Assembly: GCA_017409915.1 (NCBI GenBank)
Contig: JAFQRU010000105.1
Location: forward strand, 1 to 15,023
Length of the DNA: 15,023 nucleotides
Direction: 5' to 3'
Source: Clostridia bacterium
GTDB lineage: Bacteria; Bacillota; Clostridia; Monoglobales; Monoglobaceae
In this document: piece by piece, positions 1 through 6,831 of the stretch
Layout: the number at the start of each line of letters is the position of its first letter
Position numbering within the stretch: position 1 is the first letter of the stretch
Program-made: the position numbers and the translations under genes
The notes under the pieces: generated by a model
Seen by the model: only the letters and a program-made list of their open reading frames with translations
Databases searched by the model: none
Told to the model about the DNA's origin: nothing

Positions 1-17
1 ATTTTAGTTTTTCTCAT
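1..17 (-). CDS. 5' end of a minus-strand gene, cut by the window edge
   Basis: Read on the minus strand, an ATG at 17-15 opens a frame of five visible codons (MRKTK). A strong purine-rich ribosome binding site (AAGGAAAGGA, minus strand, 36-27) lies 9 nt upstream, and a well-formed promoter lies at 90-117. Promoter, binding site and start together make a real gene likely. Nothing can be said about its product, because only the first residues are in the window. A 10-bp palindrome (TGATATATCA, 41-50) and a 6-bp inverted repeat (CAAAAG/CTTTTG, 49-61) lie in the predicted leader and could be regulatory. This is inference. Confidence 0.4.
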
Positions 18-89
18 TTTCTTTTGTCCTTTCCTTAAACTGATATATCAAAAGTCTTTTGTAAACCAAACTTAACATTTCTCGCATAC

Positions 90-117
90 ATTATATCACA
101 TCCTCTGAATTTTGCAA
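90..117 (-). promoter_or_regulatory. Sigma-A-type promoter of the truncated minus-strand gene
   Basis: On the minus strand, TTGCAA (117-112) is followed by a 16-bp spacer and TATAAT (95-90). The spacer ends in TGA, which gives an extended -10 (TGnTATAAT). Predicted transcription starts near 83, leaving a leader of roughly 66 nt. It is back to back with the promoter at 155-183. Confidence 0.6.
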
Positions 118-154
118 TACTATTATTTAGTATTCTCTTATAACTTCGCTATTA

Positions 155-183
155 TTGACATAAACTTTTAAATATGGTAAAAT
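155..183 (+). promoter_or_regulatory. Sigma-A-type promoter of the TVP38 family gene
   Basis: A consensus TTGACA (155-160), a 17-bp spacer and TAAAAT (178-183) predict a start near 190 and a leader of about 20 nt before the GTG at 210. This is one of the closest matches to the vegetative consensus in the window. Confidence 0.75.
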
Positions 184-209
184 TCTATTTTAAAGTCAGG
201 TGATTTATA

Positions 210-884
210 GTGAAGAAACTTTTATCAAATAAAAAACTTATTTTTACAGGGCGCATAATTATGGTTGTGCTTTTATTTGTTATTGCTTTTTATATTTTCA
301 GGGATATGCGAAACCACACCATTGAGGATGCTCTGTCAAGAAGCGCATTTACACCCATAGTTTCGGCACTTTTCGTTCTTCTTCTTTACGCCATAAAAAG
401 CGTAACGATTTTTATTCCGATTGTTGCCCTTGAACTTTTTACGGGTTCTCTTTTTGAGCCTCTTCCCGCTCTTTTAATCAACCTTTTAGGGATAATCGTC
501 GCCTTTACCATCCCGTATTTTATCGGGAAAAAGGCGGGGGACAAAGAGGACAGCAAGCTTTTTGCAAAATTCCCGAGACTTGAAAAATTCCTGAGCCGTA
601 AAGAGAGAGGGGTTTTTGTCCCTTCCCTTATTTTAAGGCTTATCGGATTCCTTCCCAATGACCTTGTAAGCGTTTATTTGGGAACTCTTTCTGGCTCATA
701 TTTTAAATATGTTTTAGGAAGTGTTTTAGGCTCTGTTATAAGAATTATTGCCGTAACAAATATCGGCTCAAACCTTGACAATATCCGCTCTCCACAGTTT
801 ATTGCATCCGTAGTTGTTATCGCTTTGCTCTCAGTTTTATCACTTATCGGATATATTTTTTATCAGAAGAAAACCGAGGATTAG
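210..884 (+). CDS. TVP38/TMEM64 (DedA superfamily) membrane protein
   Basis: A 224-residue integral membrane protein. Hydrophobic segments lie at about 16-30, 47-78, 84-105, 135-180 and 198-217. The central part (about 66-185) fits the VTT/SNARE-associated domain. It has a glycine/proline-rich re-entrant stretch at 67-105 and the typical second half RLIGFLPND (143-151) followed by a Gly-rich segment at 158-174. Related DedA-superfamily proteins act in lipid scramblase or transporter roles in the cytoplasmic membrane; the substrate here cannot be told from sequence. The start is GTG at 210, preceded by AGGTGA (198-203) at 6 nt. It has its own promoter and looks monocistronic, because a new promoter lies at 915-943. 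No clean terminator is visible after it. Confidence 0.85.
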   Translation: MKKLLSNKKLIFTGRIIMVVLLFVIAFYIFRDMRNHTIEDALSRSAFTPIVSALFVLLLYAIKSVTIFIPIVALELFTGSLFEPLPALLINLLGIIVAFTIPYFIGKKAGDKEDSKLFAKFPRLEKFLSRKERGVFVPSLILRLIGFLPNDLVSVYLGTLSGSYFKYVLGSVLGSVIRIIAVTNIGSNLDNIRSPQFIASVVVIALLSVLSLIGYIFYQKKTED

Positions 885-914
885 TCTCAGGACTGAAAAA
901 TTTTCTTATAATTC

Positions 915-943
915 TTGCATTTTTTGTTAAAATATAGTATAAT
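915..943 (+). promoter_or_regulatory. Promoter of the mtrB-pgsA-copA unit
   Basis: TTGCAT (915-920), a 17-bp spacer and a perfect TATAAT (938-943) predict a start near 950 and a leader of only about 25 nt before mtrB. No further promoter is evident before pgsA (18-nt gap) or copA (overlap), so the three genes are probably co-transcribed. Confidence 0.7.
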
Positions 944-975
944 AAGTTAATATTATAAAGAGAGGACTTGGAGCT

Positions 976-1197
976 ATGAACGAATGTTTAGCAGGTCAAT
1001 ATATAAGCATCGTTGCCGAAGAAGACGGGGTTATGATTATCGGTCTTACAAGAGGCAGAGATACTAAATTTCATCATACAGAAAAGCTTGATAAGGGCGA
1101 AGCTTATATCGCTCAGTTTACAGAGATTACCTCGGCCATAAAGGTTCGGGGCAAGGCTAAAATCTACACCGACCACGGCGTTATTCAAACAGATTAA
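976..1197 (+). CDS. mtrB: Tryptophan RNA-binding attenuation protein (TRAP)
   Basis: A 73-residue protein that aligns without gaps to Bacillus subtilis TRAP, which is 75 residues. In that family eleven subunits form a ring. It binds tryptophan between subunits and wraps RNA carrying spaced GAG/UAG triplets, which terminates or blocks translation of tryptophan genes. The conserved core runs from EDGV (16-19) through IGLTRG (22-27), DTKFHH (29-34), EKLDKGE (36-42), AQFTE (46-50) and TSAIKVRG (52-59). The family's RNA-contacting residues K37, K56 and R58, and F32, are present at identical numbering. T25, T30, Q47, T49 and T52 of the tryptophan pocket region are also present. The first 14 residues and the tail diverge. 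The start is ATG after AGAGGA (961-966). It is the first gene of a unit with pgsA and copA; no tryptophan gene is nearby. The family call is firm; the RNA targets are unknown. Confidence 0.93.
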   Translation: MNECLAGQYISIVAEEDGVMIIGLTRGRDTKFHHTEKLDKGEAYIAQFTEITSAIKVRGKAKIYTDHGVIQTD

Positions 1198-1215
1198 TTT
1201 TTAGGAGGATTTTTT

Positions 1216-1755
1216 ATGATTCCCAATATCATAACGACTTTCAGACTCTTCTTAGTCCCTGTTTTTGCATATCTTATGCTTATTGTGGACAACCTTTGGG
1301 GAGCTTGCACAGTGCTTGTTATTTCCGCACTCTCTGATATTATCGACGGGATTATTGCGAGAAAATTCAATATGATTACCGACACGGGAAAAGTTTATGA
1401 CCCTCTGGTTGATAAGCTTATGCAGATAACTGCTCTCTTTGCTTTATCTGTTCGTGGGTTTGTTCCCGTTTGGTGTATCTCAATCATTATTGCAAAAGAG
1501 CTTATAATGATTTTGGTGGGCCTTATCCTATATCTTAAAAAGATTATTGTTCAGGCAAGCTGGTATGGAAAAATGACAACGGTTATCTTCTATATCGTTA
1601 TGCTTCTCCTGGTTATCTTTAAGGATATGCCATACTTTGTCAATATGCTTCTTCTTCTCGTTTTAGTAGCTTCCGTGCTGTTTTCCGCTTTTGCTTACGG
1701 CCGCCAGCTTATTTCTTTCAAAAAGGAAGTGGATCAAATTGGAGACATCAATTAA
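1216..1755 (+). CDS. pgsA: CDP-alcohol phosphatidyltransferase, probable PgsA
   Basis: A 179-residue membrane enzyme, most likely CDP-diacylglycerol-glycerol-3-phosphate 3-phosphatidyltransferase, the first committed step to phosphatidylglycerol. The full family signature D-x2-DG-x2-AR-x8-G-x3-D-x3-D is present: D41, D44, G45, A48, R49, G58, D62 and D66. These Asp residues bind Mg2+ and the CDP-lipid. Hydrophobic helices lie around 8-24, 28-42, 68-80, 84-107, 120-136 and 141-162. The length and the N-terminus (MIPNIITTFRL) fit PgsA, but other family members such as cardiolipin or phosphatidylserine synthases share the motif, so the exact acceptor is inferred. AGGAGG (1203-1208) lies 7 nt before the ATG. 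It follows mtrB by 18 nt, and its 3' end overlaps the copA start. Confidence 0.82.
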   Translation: MIPNIITTFRLFLVPVFAYLMLIVDNLWGACTVLVISALSDIIDGIIARKFNMITDTGKVYDPLVDKLMQITALFALSVRGFVPVWCISIIIAKELIMILVGLILYLKKIIVQASWYGKMTTVIFYIVMLLLVIFKDMPYFVNMLLLLVLVASVLFSAFAYGRQLISFKKEVDQIGDIN

Positions 1756-3904
1756 AATTACAGGGATGCGTTGCGCCGGTTGCAGCAGCAATGTTGAGCG
1801 CACCGTTTCCGCCATCGACGGCGTAACATCTGTTTCAGTAAACCTTGCCACAGGGACTGCCCATGTGGTATATGAGGGTGCGGTTACAGATGTTTTTATT
1901 ATGGAAAAAATCAAATCTCTCGGTTTTGACGCTGTGCCTTTGGAAGAGGTTAATTTAGAAAAGGAAAAGGAAAAAGAAAAGCGTGCAGGAAAGCGTCGTC
2001 TTATTTCCCTGATAGTTTCCGCAATTCTTACTTTCCCGCTCATTTTGGGAATGATTTTCCACTGGGCAGGTATTCATAATTTTGCATTTTTGCATAATCA
2101 GTATTTCCAGCTTATTCTGGCAACTCCCGTTCAGTTTATTATTGCTCTCCCATTTTACAAAGGGGCGTTTAAATCTCTTAAAGGAAAAAGTCCTAATATG
2201 GATGTTTTAGTGTCTTTGGGCACTCTTACCGCTTATTTTTACAGCCTTTATAATGTTTTAAGCGGAAATGTCAGCGGAATGAACGGCCTTTATTTTGAGT
2301 CATCAATGACCATTATAACCCTCATTCTTTTAGGCAAATATCTGGAAGAAAAAGCAAAGGCGAAAACCTCTTCCGCAATTGATAAACTCCTTAGCCTTAA
2401 AGCAAAGGAAGCACATTTATATAAAGACGGAGAAATTACAGAGGTTTTAGTAGACACCGTTAAGGTTGGCGACATTCTTCTTGTTAAACCGGGGGAGAAA
2501 ATCCCTCTTGACGGGAAAATTGTTTTCGGCGAAACGGACATTGACGAGTCTATGCTCACAGGGGAAAGCCTTCCCGTTTCCAAAGGAGAGGGCAACAAGG
2601 TTTACGGCGGAACCCTTAATGTTTCAGGAGCTTTCAGAATTGAAGTTATTGCAGTTGGGGAAGATACTGCTCTTTCTCATATTATAAAGCTTGTTCGGGA
2701 TGCTCAGGGGAACAAGGCTCCCATTCAGCGCCTTGCAGATAAAATTTCCGCAATTTTTGTCCCCGCAATTCTTATTATCGCACTACTCACCTTAATCCTC
2801 TGGCTTATCTTTTCGGGAGATATTTCCCGCTCAATTATAAATGCAGTTTCCGTTCTGGTTATCGCCTGCCCTTGTTCATTGGGTCTTGCAACTCCGACTG
2901 CCATAATGGTCGGAACAGGACTTGGGGCTGAAAACGGCATCTTAATCAAAGGCGGAGAAGAGCTTGAAAGAGCAAGCCATATAGACACTGTCATTTTCGA
3001 TAAAACAGGAACCATTACCGAGGGAAAACCCTCCGTCCGAGCAGTTCTTTGTTTTTCAGGAAATGAAGACGATTTGATAACTCTTTCTGCATCAGCAGAA
3101 AAGCTTTCCGAGCATCCTTTGGGAAATGCAATAGTAAATTACGCCTTATCAAAAGGTCTTCCTCTTTCCGAGGCTGAAAACTTTACCGCCCATCAGGGAA
3201 AAGGTATTTCCGCCTCTGTTTCGGGACGAAATCTCATAATCGGGAATTCCCGTCTTATGGAGGAAAACTCCGTTGACCTTTCCTCTTATTCTCAGAAAGA
3301 GGGAGTTACAACAATTTATGTTTCCGAAAGCGGTTCTTTAACAGGTCTTTTCGAGATTGCCGATACAGTTAAAGAGACCTCAAAGGAAGCCGTTAAAAAG
3401 CTTAATTATATGGGGATTGAAACCATAATGATAACAGGGGATAACAGTCTTGTTGCAAAAGCTATTGCAAACGAAGTTGGAATCAAAACTGTTATCGCTG
3501 AGGTCCTCCCTGGCGGAAAGGCAGAAGAAATCAAAAAGTTAAAGGCTCAGAATAAGTTTATCGCTATGGTTGGAGACGGAATCAACGACGCTCCCGCTCT
3601 TGCCGAGGCAAATATAGGGATTGCTATGGGCGGTGGAGCAGATATTGCCATTGAGGCATCAAACATAACTATCCCAGGTGGCGATTTGCTCTTAATCCCT
3701 GCAACAATCCGTCTTTCAAAGCTTACCATGAGAAAGATAAAACAGAACCTTTTCTGGGCGTTTATTTATAACTCAATAGGAATTCCGTTTGCCGCTTTGG
3801 GATTTTTAAACCCCATTATAGCAGGAGGGGCGATGGCACTCAGTTCGGTTTCTGTTGTAAGCAACTCTCTTCTCCTTAAACGGAAGAACATAAAACGGAC
3901 ATAA
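1739..3904 (+). CDS. copA: Copper-translocating P1B-type ATPase
   Basis: A 721-residue heavy-metal pump, probably exporting Cu+ across the cytoplasmic membrane. It has a single N-terminal metal-binding (HMA) domain with GMRCAGC at 9-15, then a Lys/Glu-rich linker (about 74-83) and membrane helices from about 90. The actuator domain has TGES (274-277). The membrane metal site CPC is at 377-379. The phosphorylated Asp is D421 in DKTGT, followed by the nucleotide-domain HP (459-460) and the hinge GDGINDAP (612-619). Helix residues Y677-N678 and MALSS (699-703) fit the Cu+ (P1B-1) subgroup. The start chosen is TTG at 1739, 9 nt after AAGGAAG (1723-1729), because it places the HMA fold at the terminus. 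A TTG at 1691 would add 16 residues lying inside pgsA. It overlaps pgsA by 17 nt, suggesting translational coupling. CPC is followed by Ser where Ala is usual. No CsoR/CopY-type regulator or chaperone is adjacent. Confidence 0.92.
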   Translation: METSIKITGMRCAGCSSNVERTVSAIDGVTSVSVNLATGTAHVVYEGAVTDVFIMEKIKSLGFDAVPLEEVNLEKEKEKEKRAGKRRLISLIVSAILTFPLILGMIFHWAGIHNFAFLHNQYFQLILATPVQFIIALPFYKGAFKSLKGKSPNMDVLVSLGTLTAYFYSLYNVLSGNVSGMNGLYFESSMTIITLILLGKYLEEKAKAKTSSAIDKLLSLKAKEAHLYKDGEITEVLVDTVKVGDILLVKPGEKIPLDGKIVFGETDIDESMLTGESLPVSKGEGNKVYGGTLNVSGAFRIEVIAVGEDTALSHIIKLVRDAQGNKAPIQRLADKISAIFVPAILIIALLTLILWLIFSGDISRSIINAVSVLVIACPCSLGLATPTAIMVGTGLGAENGILIKGGEELERASHIDTVIFDKTGTITEGKPSVRAVLCFSGNEDDLITLSASAEKLSEHPLGNAIVNYALSKGLPLSEAENFTAHQGKGISASVSGRNLIIGNSRLMEENSVDLSSYSQKEGVTTIYVSESGSLTGLFEIADTVKETSKEAVKKLNYMGIETIMITGDNSLVAKAIANEVGIKTVIAEVLPGGKAEEIKKLKAQNKFIAMVGDGINDAPALAEANIGIAMGGGADIAIEASNITIPGGDLLLIPATIRLSKLTMRKIKQNLFWAFIYNSIGIPFAALGFLNPIIAGGAMALSSVSVVSNSLLLKRKNIKRT

Positions 3905-3931
3905 AAGACAAGAATATGTCCTTTCCAAACC

Positions 3932-3959
3932 TTGTTTTAAAAGCCTCTTTTGGTATAAT
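3932..3959 (+). promoter_or_regulatory. Extended -10 promoter of the SDR gene
   Basis: TTGTTT (3932-3937), a 16-bp spacer and TATAAT (3954-3959), preceded by TGG to form an extended -10. Transcription would start near 3966, inside the loop of the inverted repeat at 3942-3985. The mRNA would then carry only the right arm of that repeat. Confidence 0.6.
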
Positions 3960-3985
3960 TAAGTTAGATTATACCGAAAGGGGCT
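3942..3985 (+). repeat. 18-bp imperfect inverted repeat over the SDR promoter and RBS
   Basis: The left arm (3942-3959, AGCCTCTTTTGGTATAAT) and right arm (3968-3985, ATTATACCGAAAGGGGCT) match at 16 of 18 positions. Both mismatches become G-U pairs in RNA, and the loop is 8 nt. The left arm contains the -10 element; the right arm contains the ribosome binding site GAAAGGGG (3976-3983). There is no T-run after the stem, so it is not a standard terminator. It could be a DNA operator or a translation-silencing hairpin on read-through mRNA. Confidence 0.75.
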
Positions 3986-3991
3986 AAAATT

Positions 3992-4792
3992 ATGAATAAT
4001 TTATTTTCATTAGAAGGTAAAACCATAATCTTTACAGGCGGAGCAGGAAACTTAGGTCGCACTATGGTTAAAGCATTACTTGAATATGGCGCAAATGTTG
4101 CCGTTCCTGATATTGCGGACCGCTTTGACGAAAGCTTTGATGAATATAAGAAAAACGGAAAACTCTTCTTTGTTGAGACAGATTTATCCAAGACAGAGAG
4201 CATCAAGGAATGCTTTAAGACCGTTTTTGAAAAATACGGTGCAATCAATGTTTTGGTTAACTGTGCAGCTTACGGCGGCGGCGCAGGCGGAAAAGGTGCT
4301 GAACACAGAATAGAATATATTGAAGATAGCCTTTGGGAAGGCGGAATTGACGGAACACTTAATGTATCTTTCCGTTGTATGCGCGAGGTTCTCCCTTACT
4401 TCTACAAAGTCGGAGGAGGAAACATCATAAACTTCGGTTCAATGTATGGTCTTTCTGCTCCCGACCTTACCATTTATGGAGGGAAAGGCGTCCCCAGTCC
4501 TCCTTTTTACGGGGCAGGGAAAGCAGGTCTCATTCAGCTTACAAGATACGCAGCGTCTGCACTTGCAAACCGAAATATAAGAGTAAACAGTTTATCTCCG
4601 GGACCATTCCCGAATATAACTCCTGCAACTGATATGGAATTTATAGAGCGTCTTTCCAACAAGACAATGCTTAAAAGAACAGGAAAACCCGAAGAATTAA
4701 ACGGAGCTATCGTTTTCCTTTGCTCTGACGCATCCTCTTATATGACTGGGGAAAACATTACCGTTGACGGCGGTATGACACACTTCGTATAA
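3992..4792 (+). CDS. Short-chain dehydrogenase/reductase (SDR), classical type
   Basis: A 266-residue NAD(P)-dependent oxidoreductase with a Rossmann fold. The cofactor glycine motif TGGAGNLG is at 15-22, and NCAA at 90-93 corresponds to the family NNAG. The catalytic set is N124, S150, Y173 and K177 (YGAGK). The tail MTGENITVDGG (251-261) is the usual C-terminal SDR signature. The gap between catalytic Ser and Tyr is 23 residues instead of the usual 13. The insertion carries Gly/Pro-rich sequence, as in sugar-related SDRs of the gluconate 5-dehydrogenase or flagellin-glycan (PtmA-like) type; the substrate remains unknown. Asp40 after beta-2 suggests NAD(H) preference (inference). ATG lies 8 nt after GAAAGGGG. 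It appears to be a single-gene unit, with its own promoter and a strong terminator directly downstream. Confidence 0.88.
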   Translation: MNNLFSLEGKTIIFTGGAGNLGRTMVKALLEYGANVAVPDIADRFDESFDEYKKNGKLFFVETDLSKTESIKECFKTVFEKYGAINVLVNCAAYGGGAGGKGAEHRIEYIEDSLWEGGIDGTLNVSFRCMREVLPYFYKVGGGNIINFGSMYGLSAPDLTIYGGKGVPSPPFYGAGKAGLIQLTRYAASALANRNIRVNSLSPGPFPNITPATDMEFIERLSNKTMLKRTGKPEELNGAIVFLCSDASSYMTGENITVDGGMTHFV

Positions 4793-4795
4793 CAA

Positions 4796-4830
4796 AAAAG
4801 GTCAGGATTTAATCCTGACCTTTTAATTTT
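4796..4830 (+). terminator. Rho-independent terminator of the SDR gene
   Basis: A perfect 10-bp stem (GGTCAGGATT, 4800-4809, with AATCCTGACC, 4811-4820) begins 7 nt after the SDR stop codon. It is extended by four A-T pairs (4796-4799 with 4821-4824) and followed by TTTTAATTTTT. The A-run on the left also makes it able to act on the minus strand. Confidence 0.93.
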
Positions 4831-4937
4831 TCAAAGGAATAGGGAAAAAGCTTTGGAATGGGCAAACTGAGTCCGAAGCCGTATATATATACTGCGAGAG
4901 GCGAAAGTTGTCCATAGCAAAAATACAAATCAAATCT
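4831..4937. other. Structured intergenic element between converging terminators
   Basis: No gene with a ribosome binding site is visible here. The segment can fold. AATGGGCAA (4857-4865) pairs with TTGTCCAT (4908-4915) over 8 bp with one G-U, and the stem continues past one bulged A (CT 4867-4868 with AG 4906-4907). Inside lie a 12-bp palindrome GTATATATATAC (4881-4892) and GCC/GGC segments. Its more G+C-rich, self-complementary character and its position outside both transcription units suggest a dispersed repeat or remnant. That is inference; no second copy is present in the window. Confidence 0.4.
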
Positions 4938-4963
4938 GAAAAACCGAAATCTTTCGGTTTTTC
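4938..4963 (-). terminator. Bidirectional terminator, mainly for rqcH
   Basis: A stem of G plus AAAAACCGA paired with TCGGTTTTT plus C (4938-4963), with a short ATCT-type loop, lies about 50 nt past the rqcH stop. Read on the minus strand, it ends in a run of five T. The A/T tails on both sides allow it to work in both directions. Confidence 0.8.
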
Positions 4964-5014
4964 TTCATCTTTAAGATTAAAACCCTAAATATATATCCTT
5001 TCATTCTTTACATT

Positions 5015-6790
5015 TCAGTATTTTTGCGGTCCGGAGTTTTTTAACATTCCTTTAATTTCTTCCTCGTTTGGGGTTACATAAACCGTATTGTAATTATCAT
5101 AAATTACAAATCCCGGTTTTGCCCCTGAGGGTTTTTTAACATTCTTAACCGCCGTATAGTCAACGGGGACCTGAGAGCCGTCTCTTCCCTTGCTGTAATA
5201 AGCCGCAATCCTTGCCGCCTCTAAAATAGTCTGGTCGGGAACTTCACTTTTCCCTTCTGTTCTTATAATTGTATGAGAGCCGGGGATATTTTTCGTATGA
5301 AGCCATATATCCGTTGAAAACGCCGTCTTAATCGTCAGCGTATCGTTCTGATGGTTGTTCTTCCCAACCAAAATCTTATATCCGTCCCCTGAAATAAATT
5401 CCATCGGGGCGGTTTTTTTATTGAACTTACTCTTTTTATTGTTCACTTTGGGGATATAACCCTGACTTCCAAGCTCTTCCTTAATTTCTGCAATATCGGC
5501 AGGGCTTTCCGCCCTTAAAACTGATTCTAAAACAGTTTCAAGATAATTAAGTTCTTCTTTTGCCTCTTTTATCTGCTCAGTTGAATAGCTTTCCGTGGTT
5601 TTTGCCTTGGTATAGAGCTTATAATATCTCTGGGCATTTCCTGATGGAGAAAGTTCCTCTTTAAGAGGGACTACCACACTCTGAGGGGGATTTTCATAAT
5701 AATTCTCCACCTGAATTTCCTTGGCACCGCTTTTCATCTGATACATATTCGCCGTGAGCAAATCCCCGTAAATCTTATATTTATCCCTGTTCTTTGCCTT
5801 TCTTAAATTATCCTCATGGATAACAATTTTCTTTCGGCAACGCTCAATGTTATTGTTGATAATCTTAACAATGTGGGCGCTTCTCTGGCTTAAATGCTCT
5901 GACTCGCCGCGGAGGGCATAAAAATCGTCAACCGCCTCACTTACGCTGTCGTATTTTTTTGTCTCGCTTCCCTCATATTGAGTTAAATTAACAAGGGAAA
6001 AGGCAACAGGCTTCTTCCCCGAAATATCAAAAGCAACCGTCGGGGTTTCTTCTCCGTTTTTAACACTGCGGAAAAAATCATAAACCGCATCGGCATACTT
6101 CCCAATGTCAAGCTGAGAGAGCATTGCGGTTGTGCTTTTTGAAAAACGATATAAAATCTCTCTTGAAACCAGAGGACTTACCCCGAAGAAAATGTCAACA
6201 AGCGCCTTATCAGCCGAAAAATCTTTTGGAAGGCTTAAAAGTCTTTCTAAAATTTCTTCCTTTTCGGCAGTTAGAGGGTTTATTTTATTCTGGGCAGGGG
6301 GTTTTTCATAGAAAAAGCCCGGGAGCACCTGACGAACCTGCGAAACGGTTAAGTCAATATGCTTGATACTGTCGATGATTTTTCCGTCGCTTCCCACCAG
6401 AATTATGTTACTGTGTCTGCTCATAATTTCGATTATGAGGGTTTTAACGGTTAAATCCCCAAGCTCGGTATAGCTTTCCACGCCAATTTTGATTATGCGG
6501 TCGAAGCCCTCCTGAGAAACGGAAACAATCTTTCCCCCAACAAGATGCTTTCGCATTATCATACAGAAAAGAGGCGCAGTTATAGGGTTTTCCTTTTTAC
6601 TCTTCGTAAAATGCACTCTCGCATTTGATGCGCTGGCAGATAAAAGGACCTTAAAATTCTCCTCAAAAGTCCTTATTTGCAGAATGATTTCGTCCCTCTC
6701 AGGCTGATAAACCTGATTTATTTTTCCGCCCAATATTTTGTTTTCAAATTCGCCTACAATGCCATAGGAAAAAAGTCCGTCAAACGACAT
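5015..6790 (-). CDS. rqcH: Ribosome quality control protein RqcH (NFACT family)
   Basis: A 591-residue homologue of RqcH/Rqc2. In Bacillus subtilis it binds the 50S subunit carrying a stalled peptidyl-tRNA and recruits tRNA-Ala to add an alanine tail that marks the chain for degradation. The N-terminal NFACT-N/FbpA domain has the diagnostic D97-R98 pair, the same numbering as in B. subtilis. Charged, coiled-coil-prone helices lie at about 285-345 and 395-430. The C-terminal NFACT-R (DUF814) domain spans about 461-576, with WLHTKNIPGSH at 496-506. The chosen ATG at 6790 has GGAG 8 nt upstream. An in-frame ATG at 6832 would add 14 residues, lacks a binding site and lies on the -10 region. It is transcribed divergently from the yicC operon and ends in the terminator at 4938-4963. 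Confidence 0.93.
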   Translation of the reverse strand: MSFDGLFSYGIVGEFENKILGGKINQVYQPERDEIILQIRTFEENFKVLLSASASNARVHFTKSKKENPITAPLFCMIMRKHLVGGKIVSVSQEGFDRIIKIGVESYTELGDLTVKTLIIEIMSRHSNIILVGSDGKIIDSIKHIDLTVSQVRQVLPGFFYEKPPAQNKINPLTAEKEEILERLLSLPKDFSADKALVDIFFGVSPLVSREILYRFSKSTTAMLSQLDIGKYADAVYDFFRSVKNGEETPTVAFDISGKKPVAFSLVNLTQYEGSETKKYDSVSEAVDDFYALRGESEHLSQRSAHIVKIINNNIERCRKKIVIHEDNLRKAKNRDKYKIYGDLLTANMYQMKSGAKEIQVENYYENPPQSVVVPLKEELSPSGNAQRYYKLYTKAKTTESYSTEQIKEAKEELNYLETVLESVLRAESPADIAEIKEELGSQGYIPKVNNKKSKFNKKTAPMEFISGDGYKILVGKNNHQNDTLTIKTAFSTDIWLHTKNIPGSHTIIRTEGKSEVPDQTILEAARIAAYYSKGRDGSQVPVDYTAVKNVKKPSGAKPGFVIYDNYNTVYVTPNEEEIKGMLKNSGPQKY

Positions 6791-6831
6791 ATTTATATCT
6801 CCAAAATTCTTTATTTTTAAGCCATAAATCA

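Noticed and set aside
875..910. Possible terminator after the TVP38 family gene
   Set aside because: The only stem (TTAGTC with GACTGA) has about 6 weak pairs and overlaps the stop codon. It is followed by AAAAA before TTTT, so it is too poor to call.
955..985. GAG triplets near the mtrB start as a TRAP autoregulation site
   Set aside because: Only two or three irregularly spaced GAGs occur (960-964, 971-973). TRAP targets normally have many triplets spaced by 2-3 nt, and these are explained by the ribosome binding site.
1663..2043. 126-codon minus-strand frame across pgsA and copA
   Set aside because: It lies opposite two well-identified genes, has Ser/Phe-rich composition typical of an antisense shadow, and matches no recognised family.
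2725..3015. 96-codon minus-strand frame inside copA
   Set aside because: It lies opposite the conserved CPC and DKTG segments, has no ribosome binding site, and is a shadow of the coding frame.
3903..3924. Small hairpin after copA as its terminator
   Set aside because: AAAAGACA with TGTCCTTT pairs only with a bulge and is followed by CCAAACC rather than a T-run.
4823..4915. 30-codon minus-strand open frame in the SDR-rqcH gap
   Set aside because: There is no ribosome binding site before its ATG and no promoter, and it ends inside the terminator of the SDR gene. The local structure suggests a repeat rather than a protein.
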